Assembly: GCF_016894265.1 (NCBI RefSeq)
Contig: NZ_CP069791.1
Coordinates: 930,001-994,000, forward strand
DNA from: Corynebacterium tuberculostearicum
GTDB lineage: Bacteria > Actinomycetota > Actinomycetes > Mycobacteriales > Mycobacteriaceae
Direction: 5' to 3'
Length of the DNA: 64,000 nt
The notes under the pieces are model-generated. The model did no database searches and was not told the origin of the DNA. It was given only the letters and a program-made list of their open reading frames with translations. Made by a program: the position numbers and the translations under genes. Below are positions 17,580 to 27,266 of the stretch, in pieces (the first letter of the stretch is position 1; every line of letters starts with the position of its first letter).

Positions 17580-18305
17580 ATGCAGACTTTTTCAAAGCGA
17601 GTACGCGACACGGATCAAGCAGGTGCCGAGGCGGCCGGATTGCGGTGGCTCGGGGAAGCCACCGAGGCGGTGGTCAACGTCGTGAGCGCCGACGGGCTAG
17701 AAATCGTTACCGAGCGCGTGGACGAGGTCATGCCCACGCCGGAGGCGGCGCGGACATTTGGTGCGGAGCTGGCGCGCATGCACCGCGCTGGCGCCGAAGC
17801 CTTTGGTGCACCCCCTGCCGGGTGGGAAGGCAAGAACTTCATTGGCAGCATCGAGCAAGACTGCATCCCGACGGATAATTGGGGCGAGTTCTACGTTAAC
17901 CAGCGCGTATTGCCCTTCGCGGAACTGGCGGGGATAAGTGTGGCGCAATTGGACTTGGTAAGGCGTGCCTGCGACGCCATCGCCGCGCGCAGTTGGGATG
18001 TGGCGCCGGCGCGCATCCACGGCGATCTATGGGCGGGCAACCTGCTTTTTGGTTCCGACGGCGGCATCATGATTGACCCTGCAGCCCATGGTGGGCACCC
18101 GCATACGGATTTGGGGATGTTGGCGCTTTTCGGGGCTCCATACCTAGAGGAGATTTTCCGGGGTTATGGTGCGCCGAAGGACATCGAGAAGTGGATTCCC
18201 ATGCACCAGCTGCACCCGCTGGCGGTGCATGCGCTTACGCACGGCGCTAGCTATAACCGGCCGCTGGAGCGCGCGGCGGCCGCAACCTTGGAGGCGCTGG
18301 GCTAA
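17580..18305 (+). CDS. Fructosamine kinase family protein
   Basis: A phosphotransferase of the aminoglycoside/fructosamine-3-kinase fold, which phosphorylates glycated amines for repair. The 241-residue product has the catalytic loop '[13 protein letters not shown]' (Asp base) and the metal-binding '[18 protein letters not shown]'. I chose the ATG at 17580; TTAGGCT just upstream could be a -10 box, making the message leaderless or nearly so. It overlaps the convergent nadE gene by 4 bp. Confidence 0.85.
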   Translation: MQTFSKRVRDTDQAGAEAAGLRWLGEATEAVVNVVSADGLEIVTERVDEVMPTPEAARTFGAELARMHRAGAEAFGAPPAGWEGKNFIGSIEQDCIPTDNWGEFYVNQRVLPFAELAGISVAQLDLVRRACDAIAARSWDVAPARIHGDLWAGNLLFGSDGGIMIDPAAHGGHPHTDLGMLALFGAPYLEEIFRGYGAPKDIEKWIPMHQLHPLAVHALTHGASYNRPLERAAAATLEALG

Positions 18306-19123
18306 AGGTTCGGCCCCTGCGGCATGATGCGCTTATGGGCACCGCGGTGCCATAAGGTTTCAATGCGTTCGCGGGCGGCGTCGGGAACCGCCTTGCCCTC
18401 CAGGTAGTCATCGATGTGGGCGTAGGTGACGCCGAGGGCTTCTTCGTCGGGAAGCTGGGGCTTATCGTCTTCCAAGTCCGCGGTGGGGACCTTCTCCCAA
18501 GTGGAGCGCGGGGCGCCGAGGTGCTCTAGGAGGGTGGCGCCTTGGCGCTTATTGAGGCCGGTCAGGGGGAGGAGATCTGCCGCGCCATCGCCCCACTTGG
18601 TAAAGAAGGCGGTGACGTTTTCCGCCGCATGGTCGGTGCCAATCACTAGCGCGCCGACCTCGCCTGCGATGGCGTATTGGGCGGTCATGCGCAGGCGGGC
18701 TTTGGTATTGCCGCGGTTGAAATCGGTGACGTCGGCAAGCTGCAGCGCATCCGCCACCTGCTCGTCGAGGGCCAAGGTGGCCGGCTTGATATCGACGGTG
18801 GGGCGGTGATCGGGCTGGATGAAATCCAGGGCAATCTGGGCATCGTCCTCATCGGCCTGCACGCCGTGGGGCAGGCGCACGGCCCAAAACTCCGCGCCGT
18901 CGACGCGCTCCACCGCCAGCTGCGCAAGCTTTCCCGCCAAGGTGGAATCCTGGCCGCCGGAAATACCCAGCACGTAGCCTTTAGCGCCGGTGGTGCGCAG
19001 GTAATCAACCAGGAAATCCACGCGGCGCTGCACTTCCGCTTCTGGATCGATAAAGGGGCGCACACCCAGGGCTTTTATGATGGTTTGCTGCAGTTTTTCG
19101 GCATCATTCGACATGACGTTCAT
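18302..19123 (-). CDS. nadE: NH3-dependent NAD+ synthetase
   Basis: Makes NAD+ from nicotinate adenine dinucleotide, ATP and ammonia, the last step of NAD synthesis. The 273-residue protein has the PP-loop '[17 protein letters not shown]' and lacks a glutaminase domain, so it uses free ammonia. Other conserved parts are '[19 protein letters not shown]' and '[25 protein letters not shown]'. The start is ATG 19123 or 19114. It is divergent from a sugar transporter with a 12-bp palindrome between them. pncB, which feeds the same pathway, lies at 32943-34271. Confidence 0.93.
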   Translation of the reverse strand: MNVMSNDAEKLQQTIIKALGVRPFIDPEAEVQRRVDFLVDYLRTTGAKGYVLGISGGQDSTLAGKLAQLAVERVDGAEFWAVRLPHGVQADEDDAQIALDFIQPDHRPTVDIKPATLALDEQVADALQLADVTDFNRGNTKARLRMTAQYAIAGEVGALVIGTDHAAENVTAFFTKWGDGAADLLPLTGLNKRQGATLLEHLGAPRSTWEKVPTADLEDDKPQLPDEEALGVTYAHIDDYLEGKAVPDAARERIETLWHRGAHKRIMPQGPNL

Positions 19124-19136
19124 GGTAGCCGCCTGA

Positions 19137-19148
19137 CACAATATTGTG
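19137..19148. promoter_or_regulatory. Perfect palindrome CACAATATTGTG between divergent genes
   Basis: A 12-bp perfect palindrome lies in the 27-bp gap between nadE (minus) and the sugar transporter (plus). It overlaps both promoter regions. It looks like an operator for a dimeric regulator, but I cannot name the protein. Confidence 0.45.
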
Positions 19149-19150
19149 CT

Positions 19151-20506
19151 GTGAATAAGGAAGTTTATGTCAAGGTAGTAGCTGGCATAGCGGCCCTGGG
19201 TGGGCTGCTATTTGGATACGACACCGGCGTGATGTCCGGTGCCTTGCTTTTTATTAGCCCCGCATTCGACATGAGTGCCCACCAAGAGGGTTGGGTGACC
19301 TCGATGCTGCTCGTGGGTGCTGCAGTAGGGGCGCTGACGGCCGGGCGCATCGCCGATAGGTATGGGCGTCGCTTCACGCTGATTGCAGGCGGCATCATTT
19401 TCGTGTTGGGTTCCATCTGGTGTGCGCTTTCCGGCTCGGTGGGAATGCTGGCTACCGCGCGCACCTTTTTGGGCTTTGCCGTGGGTGCAGTGTCCATCGT
19501 GTCTCCTATGTATATCGCGGAGATCGTGCCCGCCAAGGTGCGCGGGCGCATGGTCTCGCTCAATACCCTCGCGATTGTGGTGGGCCAGTTGATGGCCTAC
19601 CTGGTCAACTCCGCGCTGGCTTCTACCGGTAGCTGGGAGTGGATGTTGGGCTTGGCCGCGGTGCCGGGCCTGGCGCTGGCGCTCGGAATGGCTTTCCTGC
19701 CAGAGACGCCGGTATGGCTGGCAACCAACGGGCGCATGCCCCGCGCCCAAGAGATTGCCGGGCGCGCCGGGATGGATATTTCCGAGCTGACCTCGCAGGA
19801 GACCGCGCGCAAGTCCAGCGGATCCGAATGGAAGGCGCTGAAGGCCAATCGCTGGATGCAAATTACGGTGTTGCTTGCCATGTTGATGGGGCTGACGCAG
19901 CAGATTACCGGAGTCAACGCCATCGTGTACTTCGCGCCGACCATGATGAACCAGGTGGGGATTTCCACGGCCAACTCGGTTTATACCTCCATCGTTATCG
20001 GCACGGTATCCGTGCTGGCCTGCTGGGTGGGGCTCAAGGTCGTGGACCGCATTGGGCGAAAGCGATTGTTGCTGATCGGCCTGACTGGCAATGTGGTCTC
20101 GCTGTTTATCCTCTCCTTTGCCTATTCCCACGCGCAGGACTCCACCGCCATGGCGATGGTCTCGTTGGTATTCATGGCGCTGTTTATCGCCTTTCAGCAG
20201 GCGGCAGTGTCGCCCACTACCTGGCTACTCATCTCCGAGCTGGTGCCACTGCAGGTGCGCGGCCTAGGCATGGGCATTGCGGGGCTCTCGCTATGGGCCA
20301 CCAACTGGGCCGTGGCGCAGTACTTCCTGCCGCTAGTGGAGTGGCTGACCGGCCCGGTGGCGTTTATCGTCTTCGGAGTCTTCGGCCTCATCGCCATCGG
20401 CTACACCAAGGTTTTGGTTCCAGAGACTATGGGACGTAGCCTGGATGAGGTAGGCGAGGAAATGAAGTCGCGCTACGAGCGCGAGTCCGCACCCGTAAAG
20501 CCTTAG
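19151..20506 (+). CDS. MFS sugar transporter (sugar porter family)
   Basis: A 451-residue, 12-helix proton-coupled sugar transporter. Family signatures are '[18 protein letters not shown]', 'RIADRYGRR', 'PETPVWL' after helix 6, '[14 protein letters not shown]' in helix 7, 'DRIGRKR' and '[11 protein letters not shown]' at the end. The frame extends far upstream antisense to nadE, so I used the GTG at 19151, which begins '[17 protein letters not shown]' just before the first helix. The substrate (glucose, inositol or xylose type) cannot be told from the sequence alone. Confidence 0.88.
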   Translation: MNKEVYVKVVAGIAALGGLLFGYDTGVMSGALLFISPAFDMSAHQEGWVTSMLLVGAAVGALTAGRIADRYGRRFTLIAGGIIFVLGSIWCALSGSVGMLATARTFLGFAVGAVSIVSPMYIAEIVPAKVRGRMVSLNTLAIVVGQLMAYLVNSALASTGSWEWMLGLAAVPGLALALGMAFLPETPVWLATNGRMPRAQEIAGRAGMDISELTSQETARKSSGSEWKALKANRWMQITVLLAMLMGLTQQITGVNAIVYFAPTMMNQVGISTANSVYTSIVIGTVSVLACWVGLKVVDRIGRKRLLLIGLTGNVVSLFILSFAYSHAQDSTAMAMVSLVFMALFIAFQQAAVSPTTWLLISELVPLQVRGLGMGIAGLSLWATNWAVAQYFLPLVEWLTGPVAFIVFGVFGLIAIGYTKVLVPETMGRSLDEVGEEMKSRYERESAPVKP

Positions 20507-20626
20507 TGTTTTGGTATTGACGGCCGTGTGAGGTAACATTTTTCCTCGTGTCATGGCTGGGGATTCCCAGTCCGTGCTTTACTTATTCAACCGCATGTAG
20601 ATTGCGCATAACGAAAGGAGCGCCCG

Positions 20627-20749
20627 ATGAAGGTCCGTAAGTCCCTTCGGTCGCTGAAGAAGAAGCCGGGCGCCCAGGTTATTCGCCGCCACGGTAAGGT
20701 CTTCGTGATCAACAAGAAGGATCCCCGTTTCAAGGCTCGTCAGGGCTAA
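20627..20749 (+). CDS. rpmJ: 50S ribosomal protein L36, zinc-free type
   Basis: A 40-residue protein, [20 protein letters not shown]..., ending 'DPRFKARQG'. It belongs to the large ribosomal subunit. It has no cysteines, so it is the C-minus paralogue that does not bind zinc. The ATG follows GAAAGGAG at good spacing, and the leader of about 90 nt holds a small hairpin, CTGGG-GATT-CCCAG. I saw no clear Zur operator upstream. Confidence 0.95.
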   Translation: MKVRKSLRSLKKKPGAQVIRRHGKVFVINKKDPRFKARQG

Positions 20750-20764
20750 TTGAGACGCGATTCC

Positions 20765-20804
20765 ATCCGCTCCCTCCGGCTTCCGGAGTGGGGCGGATTT
20801 TTTT
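20765..20804 (+). terminator. Terminator after rpmJ
   Basis: ATCCGCTCCCTCCGG pairs imperfectly with CCGGAGTGGGGCGGAT, followed by a run of seven T. Confidence 0.9.
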
Positions 20805-20913
20805 ATGCGTGAGCTCCGGCACAAAGGATAAATTCTTTTAAAACCAAGTGAACATAAAGACAAATGTATGAATATAATTAATTTGTCTATCCATGCCGTG
20901 AGAAAGAAGAATT

Positions 20914-21819
20914 ATGTCCCAGCGAATCGTTGCCGCGCTCACTGCCGCCGCCCTCGGATTGTCCGCCCCAGTGGCGCATGCTGCAGAGCCACAGTGGGAA
21001 TCCTCTGCGCCGGAGTCCCTTGGTATCAATGACCCGTCCTGCGTGCCTTCAGGGGACATCACTGAGCCCGTTGTGTTGCTGCATGGAACCTCGAATAATG
21101 CTTCCGTGTGGGGAAACTTGGTTCACCTCCTGCAAGATCAGGGGGCATGCGTGTGGGCCTTTGACTACGGCGCCGATGATGTCACCTTGCAGAATATGAT
21201 TCCAAGCGTCAAAGCCATCGCGGACCTGGATGATTCGGCCGCGGAAATTGCGGATCAGGTGGACTATGTCCGCGAGGTTACTGGCTCGGACAAGGTGAAC
21301 TTGGTGGGCCATTCCCAGGGCGGTATGCACATCAAGACCTATACCCAGATGCACGATGGGGCGGACCATGTGTCCCATGCGGTGGCGCTGGGTGGCAACT
21401 TCCACGGCACCACGCTCAACGGGCAGGGGGAGGCGCTCTCTAAGATCATTGCCTTTGCGCCGCACCTCGCCGCTTTTATGGCAAGTACGGCCGGCATTCA
21501 GCAAGTGGTGGGGTCGGAGTTTATTAAACGGCTCAATGCGCTGCCAGATACCGCGCCAGGCGTGCTTTATACCTCCATTTACTCGCCGGGGGATACGACG
21601 GTGACTCCGAATAGCTCTTCGCAGCTGGCGCTTGGCGACGGCGCCGATGTGGTCAACCTTGACTTAAGCGAAGTCTGTGGCGTGGCTCCTCGGCACGACA
21701 AGCTGCCGACCGACCCGACGGTGTTGAGTCAGGTCATTTTTGGGCTAAAGCGCGCCCCTGGGGAGGGTCCGGACCCGGCGACCTGTGCCTCTGGCGAGCC
21801 TTCGGTAGTCGGCTCTTAA
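20914..21819 (+). CDS. Secreted lipase/esterase (Lipase_2-like alpha/beta hydrolase)
   Basis: A 301-residue exported hydrolase. The signal peptide ends near AHA-A (residues 1-23). The oxyanion region is 'VVLLHGTSNNASVWG', the nucleophile is Ser134 in 'GHSQGG', and the acid and His probably lie in 'SPGDTTVTP' and 'PRHDKLPTD'. Two Cys pairs suit an extracellular enzyme. Such lipases release fatty acids from host triglycerides in lipid-requiring skin and nasal corynebacteria; that role is inference here. An AT-rich promoter stretch precedes the ATG. Confidence 0.88.
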   Translation: MSQRIVAALTAAALGLSAPVAHAAEPQWESSAPESLGINDPSCVPSGDITEPVVLLHGTSNNASVWGNLVHLLQDQGACVWAFDYGADDVTLQNMIPSVKAIADLDDSAAEIADQVDYVREVTGSDKVNLVGHSQGGMHIKTYTQMHDGADHVSHAVALGGNFHGTTLNGQGEALSKIIAFAPHLAAFMASTAGIQQVVGSEFIKRLNALPDTAPGVLYTSIYSPGDTTVTPNSSSQLALGDGADVVNLDLSEVCGVAPRHDKLPTDPTVLSQVIFGLKRAPGEGPDPATCASGEPSVVGS

Positions 21820-21840
21820 GGTGACGTACCAGCCCTAAAA

Positions 21841-21856
21841 TGTGAACTTTGGCACA
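21841..21856. promoter_or_regulatory. GlxR/CRP-like site
   Basis: TGTGAACTTTGGCACA matches the corynebacterial GlxR pattern TGTGA-N6-TCACA with one mismatch in the half-sites. It lies about 180 bp upstream of the nrd promoter and just after the lipase gene. Candidate only. Confidence 0.35.
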
Positions 21857-21978
21857 CAAAATGGTGAACTCCAGGTAAACCTGCAGGAATACCATTGGTG
21901 TAGTTTCATGGCTGTTCGTAGGTGTGGACAACATGTGGGGCCTGGGGGTGTGCCATCCTGGGAATACCACGGCTGTAA

Positions 21979-21994
21979 CTACTACATATTGTGT
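21979..21994. promoter_or_regulatory. NrdR-box-like palindrome
   Basis: CTACTACATATTGTGT fits the NrdR box (ACACWATATWTWGTGT) at most positions and lies about 25 bp upstream of the -10 TATAGT, where a repressor would block RNA polymerase. A weaker half-match, CAACATGTGG, lies 53 bp upstream. NrdR boxes usually come in pairs about three turns apart, so this arrangement is not standard. Confidence 0.5.
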
Positions 21995-22039
21995 TAGTTG
22001 CGGGCATTTCCCCCAAAGTATAGTGTCGTTGATGTTGCT

Positions 22040-22101
22040 CAGAGCGGCGCAGGAAGCGCCCGCATAGGCGGGAAAACGCGCCCCGCTCTGACGAATTTTT
22101 C
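22040..22101 (+). promoter_or_regulatory. Structured leader hairpin upstream of nrdH
   Basis: CAGAGC and GGCGC (22040-22050) pair with GCGCC and GCTCTG (22078-22090) with a 2-nt bulge, enclosing an inner hairpin CCCGC-ATAG-GCGGG. ACGAATTTTT follows directly. The shape is that of a terminator or attenuator placed between the promoter and nrdH. No riboswitch family is recognised. Confidence 0.5.
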
Positions 22102-22125
22102 AATGCAGGAGCTTTAAGGATCTAT

Positions 22126-22365
22126 ATGTCTATCACCGTTTACACCAAGCCAGCATGCGTCCAGTGCAATGCCACCAAGAAGGCCCTCGACCGTGCCGGC
22201 CTTGAGTATGACCTCGTCGATATCTCGGCCGATGAAGAGGCCCGCGATTACGTTATGGCACTGGGCTACGTTCAGGCCCCAGTGGTTGAGGCTAATGGCG
22301 AGCACTGGTCTGGTTTCCGCCCTGACCGTATCAAGGGCTTGGCTTCCGTAGCGGCCTCTGCTTAA
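22126..22365 (+). CDS. nrdH: NrdH glutaredoxin-like electron donor
   Basis: A 79-residue redoxin that reduces the class Ib ribonucleotide reductase. The active site is CVQC (Cys11-Cys14) and the C-terminal 'HWSGFRPDRI' is the NrdH motif that directs use of thioredoxin reductase instead of glutathione. It is the first gene of nrdH-nrdI-nrdE, with a 23-bp gap to nrdI. Confidence 0.97.
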   Translation: MSITVYTKPACVQCNATKKALDRAGLEYDLVDISADEEARDYVMALGYVQAPVVEANGEHWSGFRPDRIKGLASVAASA

Positions 22366-22388
22366 GAGAATAGGGGAGGCCAGTAGCG

Positions 22389-22820
22389 ATGTTGGTCGTG
22401 TATTTTTCCTCCGCGACGGAAAATACGCACCGGTTCGTGCAGAAACTGGGCTTTCCTAGCGCGCGCATCCCGTTGCGCCGCACGGACGAGCCGCTTAAGG
22501 TCAACGAACCCTATGTTTTGGTGTGCCCCACCTATGGCGGGGGTGCGTCCATTAGCCACCAGAACTCCCGGCCCGTGCCCACACAGGTAATTAAGTTCCT
22601 GAACGATGAGCACAACCGTAGTTTCATTCGCGCGGTAATCGCGGGCGGCAATAGCAATTTTGGTGCCGACTTTGGCAAGGCTGGTGACGTCATCAGCGCC
22701 AAATGTAAAGTGCCCTATGTATATCGTTTCGAGTTGCTGGGAAACGAAGACGATATAAAAATTTGTCGTGAAGGCTTATTGGCTAACGCCGCCGAGCTTG
22801 GGCTCGAGGCCGCGGCCTAG
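22389..22820 (+). CDS. nrdI: NrdI flavodoxin-like protein
   Basis: A 143-residue flavodoxin-like partner that supplies superoxide for assembling the dimanganese-tyrosyl radical in NrdF. It has the FMN-loop '[18 protein letters not shown]' and '[25 protein letters not shown]', both typical of NrdI. It lies between nrdH and nrdE in the usual order. Confidence 0.96.
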   Translation: MLVVYFSSATENTHRFVQKLGFPSARIPLRRTDEPLKVNEPYVLVCPTYGGGASISHQNSRPVPTQVIKFLNDEHNRSFIRAVIAGGNSNFGADFGKAGDVISAKCKVPYVYRFELLGNEDDIKICREGLLANAAELGLEAAA

Positions 22821-22874
22821 CGCCCACTACGACTTAATTAAAGATCCTGATTTTTAAGAAAGGCCTTGTCAGCT

Positions 22875-25037
22875 GTGAGTACGCAATTGGGGAAGACCGT
22901 CGCCGAGCCAGTAAAGCCAGAAGAGCAGTTGGACTACCACGCTCTGAACGCGATGCTGAATCTCTACGATGCAAACGGCAAGATTCAGTTTGATAAAGAC
23001 CGCGAGGCCGCTAACCAATTCTTCCTGCAGCACGTTAATCAAAACACGGTCTACTTCCATGATCTGGAAGAAAAGATCGATTACCTGATTAATAACAAGT
23101 ACTACGACCCGCAGGTCATCGAGCAGTATGAGTTCTCCTTTATTAAGGAGCTATTCAAGCGCGCTTATTCCTATAAGTTCCGCTTCAAGTCCTTCCTGGG
23201 TGCGTATAAGTACTACACCAGCTACACGCTGAAGACCTTCGATGGCCGCCGCTACCTCGAGCGCTTTGAGGACCGCGTGTCCATGACTGCCCTGTTCTTG
23301 GCGGACGGCGACGCAGGCCTGGCCGAGCACCTCGTAGACGAGATCATGACCGGCCGCTTCCAGCCGGCAACCCCGACCTTCCTCAACGCCGGCAAGGCCC
23401 AGCGCGGCGAGCTCGTCTCCTGCTTCCTGCTGCGCATCGAGGACAATATGGAGTCCATCGGCCGCTCCATCAATTCCGCATTGCAGCTTTCCAAGCGCGG
23501 CGGCGGCGTGGCCCTGCTGCTGTCTAATATCCGCGAGTCCGGTGCCCCGATTAAGCACATTGAGAACCAGTCTTCCGGCGTCATCCCCGTGATGAAGTTG
23601 CTGGAGGATTCCTTCTCCTACGCCAATCAGCTCGGTGCCCGCCAGGGTGCCGGTGCGGTCTACCTCAACGCGCACCACCCGGACATCATGAACTTCCTGG
23701 ATACCAAGCGCGAGAATGCGGATGAGAAGATCCGCATTAAGACCCTCTCGCTGGGCATTGTCGTGCCGGATATCACCTTTGAGTTGGCTAAGCGCAATGA
23801 TGATATGTACCTCTTCTCGCCGTATGACGTCGAGCGCGTCTATGGCAAGGCCTTCGGTGACATCTCCGTCACCGAGCACTATGAGGAGATGGTGGAAGAC
23901 CCACGCATCCGCAAGAAGAAGATTAACGCCCGCCACTTCTTCCAGACCGTGGCCGAGCTGCAGTTCGAGTCCGGTTACCCGTACATCATGTTCGAGGACA
24001 CCGTAAACCGCGCGAATCCGGTGAAGACCTCGTGGATCAACATGTCCAACCTGTGCTCGGAAATCCTGCAGGTCAACTCCGCCTCCGAATTCAACGCGGA
24101 CCTGACTTATGAGGAGCTGGGCAGCGATATTTCCTGCAACTTGGGTTCCCTGAATATCGCGATGACCATGGATTCGCCGGACTTCGCCAATACGGTGGAA
24201 ACCGCCATCCGCGGCCTGACCGCAGTGGCGGATAAGACCTCCATTGATTCCGTGCCGTCCGTGCGCCGTGGTAATGACGAGTCCCACGCCATCGGCTTGG
24301 GCCAGATGAACCTGCACGGTTACTTGGGTCGCGAGCACATCGAGTATGGCTCGGAAGAGGGGTTGGACTTCACCAATGCCTACTTTGCGGCCGTGCTGTA
24401 TGCGGCGCTGCGCGCCTCCAATAAGATTGCCCGCGAGCGCGGCGAGTACTTCACGGAGTTCCCGCAGTCCGAGTATGCCTCCGGCGAATTCTTTGACCGC
24501 TACGATCCGGAAGAGTTCAAGCCGAAGACCAAGAAGGTGCAGGAGCTTTTCGACGCCTCTTCGATCCACACCCCGTCCGCCCAGGACTGGGAGGACTTGA
24601 AGCAGGACGTGGCCAAGCATGGCCTGTACAACCGCAACCTGCAGGCGGTGCCGCCGACGGGCTCGATTTCCTATATCAATAACTCCACCTCGTCCATCCA
24701 CCCGATTGCCTCCAAGATTGAGATCCGCAAGGAGGGCAAGATCGGCCGCGTCTACTACCCGGCGCCGCACATGGATAATGACAACCTGGAGTATTTCAAG
24801 GACTCCTATGAGATTGGCTACGAGAAGATCGTCGATACTTATGCCGTAGCCACCAAGTATGTGGACCAGGGCCTATCGCTCACGCTCTTCTTCAAGGACA
24901 CCGCGACCACCCGCGATGTCAACCGCGCGCAGATTTATGCGTGGCGCAAGGGCATTAAGACCTTGTACTACATCCGCCTGCGCCAGATGGCGCTGGAAGG
25001 CACCGAGGTCGAGGGCTGCGTATCCTGCATGCTCTAA
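22875..25037 (+). CDS. nrdE: Class Ib ribonucleotide reductase, alpha subunit
   Basis: Catalytic subunit that reduces ribonucleoside diphosphates to deoxy forms. The 720 residues include '[23 protein letters not shown]' with an active-site Cys, 'SNLCSEI' and '[11 protein letters not shown]', and the C-terminal shuttle pair 'EGCVSCML'. There is no ATP-cone, as expected for class Ib. I used the GTG at 22875, which is 11 nt after AAGAAAGG; a TTG at 22866 is too close to it. Confidence 0.97.
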   Translation: MSTQLGKTVAEPVKPEEQLDYHALNAMLNLYDANGKIQFDKDREAANQFFLQHVNQNTVYFHDLEEKIDYLINNKYYDPQVIEQYEFSFIKELFKRAYSYKFRFKSFLGAYKYYTSYTLKTFDGRRYLERFEDRVSMTALFLADGDAGLAEHLVDEIMTGRFQPATPTFLNAGKAQRGELVSCFLLRIEDNMESIGRSINSALQLSKRGGGVALLLSNIRESGAPIKHIENQSSGVIPVMKLLEDSFSYANQLGARQGAGAVYLNAHHPDIMNFLDTKRENADEKIRIKTLSLGIVVPDITFELAKRNDDMYLFSPYDVERVYGKAFGDISVTEHYEEMVEDPRIRKKKINARHFFQTVAELQFESGYPYIMFEDTVNRANPVKTSWINMSNLCSEILQVNSASEFNADLTYEELGSDISCNLGSLNIAMTMDSPDFANTVETAIRGLTAVADKTSIDSVPSVRRGNDESHAIGLGQMNLHGYLGREHIEYGSEEGLDFTNAYFAAVLYAALRASNKIARERGEYFTEFPQSEYASGEFFDRYDPEEFKPKTKKVQELFDASSIHTPSAQDWEDLKQDVAKHGLYNRNLQAVPPTGSISYINNSTSSIHPIASKIEIRKEGKIGRVYYPAPHMDNDNLEYFKDSYEIGYEKIVDTYAVATKYVDQGLSLTLFFKDTATTRDVNRAQIYAWRKGIKTLYYIRLRQMALEGTEVEGCVSCML

Positions 25038-25049
25038 ACCGTTGCTAGG

Positions 25050-25092
25050 GCGCCTCGCTGCACGTCGTGGGGAAGGACGTGCATCGAGGCGC
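25050..25092. terminator. Bidirectional terminator between nrdE and gntR1
   Basis: A long hairpin, GCGCCTCG...TGCACGTC with ACGTGCA...CGAGGCGC, sits between the convergent genes and touches the gntR1 stop codon. TTAGCCGTTTT follows on the plus side. Confidence 0.75.
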
Positions 25093-25788
25093 TTAGCCGT
25101 TTTCTGCCCGGGTGCGGTCGAGGATGGTGCGGGAGGTTTCTTCGGCGGCGTCGGCAAGCCCGGCATCAATGGCGCGGGCCAGTTCCATGTGCAGCTGTGT
25201 GGTGCCGCCGATGGGGTCGCGCTTGCGGGAGCCAAAAACCGACTTGCCCTTGAGCATCGCCACCAGGGAAGGGGCGAGTGCGGCCAGCATCTCATTGCCG
25301 GAGGCCCGCAGGATGAGGGTGTGGAAGCGCAGATCGGTTTCTAATTCTTCGCCTACGCGCGGAGACGGGGTGGATTCCAGCTCGGCCAAGCGCGCGGCGA
25401 GGCCCAGCAATTCAGCTCGCTGCTGGGCGGTGGCATTGCCTGCAGCCAGACGCGCGGCCACCGGTTCGATGCCAAGCCGCAGCTCGTTGAGTCGGGCCAC
25501 TTGCTGCCCGCGCGTTTTATCGTTGTCTAAGCGCCAGCCAATGACCGCCGGGTCATAGACCGCCCACTTTTCCATCGGCAGCACCGTGATGCCCACGCGG
25601 CGCCCAGAGCTGACCATTCCGAGGTGCTCCAGGGCGCGCATGGCCTCGCGGGCTACGGTGCGGGAGATGCCAAAGCGCTTTTCGACGTCCCCCAGCCGGA
25701 ACCGCTCACCCTCTGCGAGGTCTCCGCTTACTATTTCCGCGCCGAGTTGATCCACCACGGAGCCGAGTAGGGGAGGGGTGGAGCTCAT
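25093..25788 (-). CDS. gntR1: GntR/FadR-family regulator, GntR1-like
   Basis: A 231-residue regulator with an N-terminal winged helix ('RLGDVEKRFGISRTVAREAMRALEHLG') and a C-terminal FCD ligand-binding domain with His residues ('DLRFHTLILRASGNEM', 'HMELARAIDA'). The sequence and its position between nrdE and nrdF match GntR1 of C. glutamicum, which represses gluconate uptake and catabolism genes and activates PTS sugar uptake genes. The start is ATG 25788 after AGAGAGGA. It lies convergent with nrdE and divergent from nrdF. Confidence 0.85.
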   Translation of the reverse strand: MSSTPPLLGSVVDQLGAEIVSGDLAEGERFRLGDVEKRFGISRTVAREAMRALEHLGMVSSGRRVGITVLPMEKWAVYDPAVIGWRLDNDKTRGQQVARLNELRLGIEPVAARLAAGNATAQQRAELLGLAARLAELESTPSPRVGEELETDLRFHTLILRASGNEMLAALAPSLVAMLKGKSVFGSRKRDPIGGTTQLHMELARAIDAGLADAAEETSRTILDRTRAENG

Positions 25789-25928
25789 GGTGGGTGAATC
25801 CTCTCTGTGCAGGCACTCGGTATAGCTGGGATCAGTATAGGCATGAGGCATCCACCACAATGGCTAAGAGGCCGGGCGAATTGGGTATGCTGGGGAGCTA
25901 AAAGTGTCCGCATTATGTATTGGAGTGA

Positions 25929-26924
<996 letters not shown>

Positions 26925-26964
26925 GCATTCCCGTTGATCAGCGTGGTCTAGCGGCACACCTTTT

Positions 26965-27010
26965 GCTCGAACTCAACCGAAAGGTTGATAACGAGCGGGG
27001 GTGTGTTTTT
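26965..27010 (+). terminator. Terminator after nrdF
   Basis: An outer stem GCTCG/CGAGC encloses TCAACC-GAAA-GGTTGA, and GTGTGTTTTT follows. Confidence 0.8.
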
Positions 27011-27040
27011 GCGTTTTGGGCCCGCACAATTCGGCGCGGC

Positions 27041-27056
27041 TGTGACATATAGCACG
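27041..27056. promoter_or_regulatory. GlxR-like site upstream of ctaD
   Basis: TGTGACATATAGCACG matches TGTGA-NN-TA-NN-TCACA at most conserved positions. In C. glutamicum the cytochrome oxidase genes, including ctaD, are under the cAMP receptor homologue GlxR, so this site fits the expected control. Confidence 0.6.
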
Positions 27057-27266
27057 CTGGATCTTTGGCGAAAACCGTCGGTGGAAATAGTGGCCGCGCC
27101 ACGTGCAGGGGCAATGTGGCAGATGTGGTCAGTGGTGAGGCTTGGCCTTGTGGCGAAGTATTGGGGGAAGCTGGAAAGAACAGGGGAAAATGGCCTAATA
27201 TAAGGCGAGTAAACCTAGGTGTAGGTGGAGTCTGTCCACAGACACTTTGTTATTCAGGAGGATTTT

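Larger units (their letters stand above)
21820..22125 (+). promoter_or_regulatory. nrdHIE regulatory region (306 bp, no gene)
   Basis: No coding frame is visible. The stretch holds, in order, a GlxR-like site (21841-21856), an NrdR-box-like palindrome (21979-21994), a -10 box TATAGT (22019-22024), and a GC-rich hairpin with a T run in the leader (22040-22101). The start codon of nrdH follows at 22126 behind TAAGGA. Confidence 0.55.
26925..27266 (+). promoter_or_regulatory. nrdF terminator and ctaD promoter region (342 bp)
   Basis: No gene is visible. It contains a terminator (26965-27010), a GlxR-like site (27041-27056), a -10-like TAATATAAG (27196-27204) and the AGGAGG ribosome site of ctaD. 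Confidence 0.6.

Noticed and set aside
18677..19150. Long N-terminal extension of the sugar transporter frame
   Set aside because: The extra 158 codons are antisense to nadE and have no transporter features. The GTG at 19151 gives the normal N-terminus.
22021..22110. Cobalamin riboswitch upstream of nrdH
   Set aside because: The leader is too short and has no B12-box. Such switches control class II enzymes, whereas this is class Ib.
24000..25037. Minus-strand open frame of over 500 codons opposite nrdE
   Set aside because: Shadow of a highly biased gene; no start signal and no family match.
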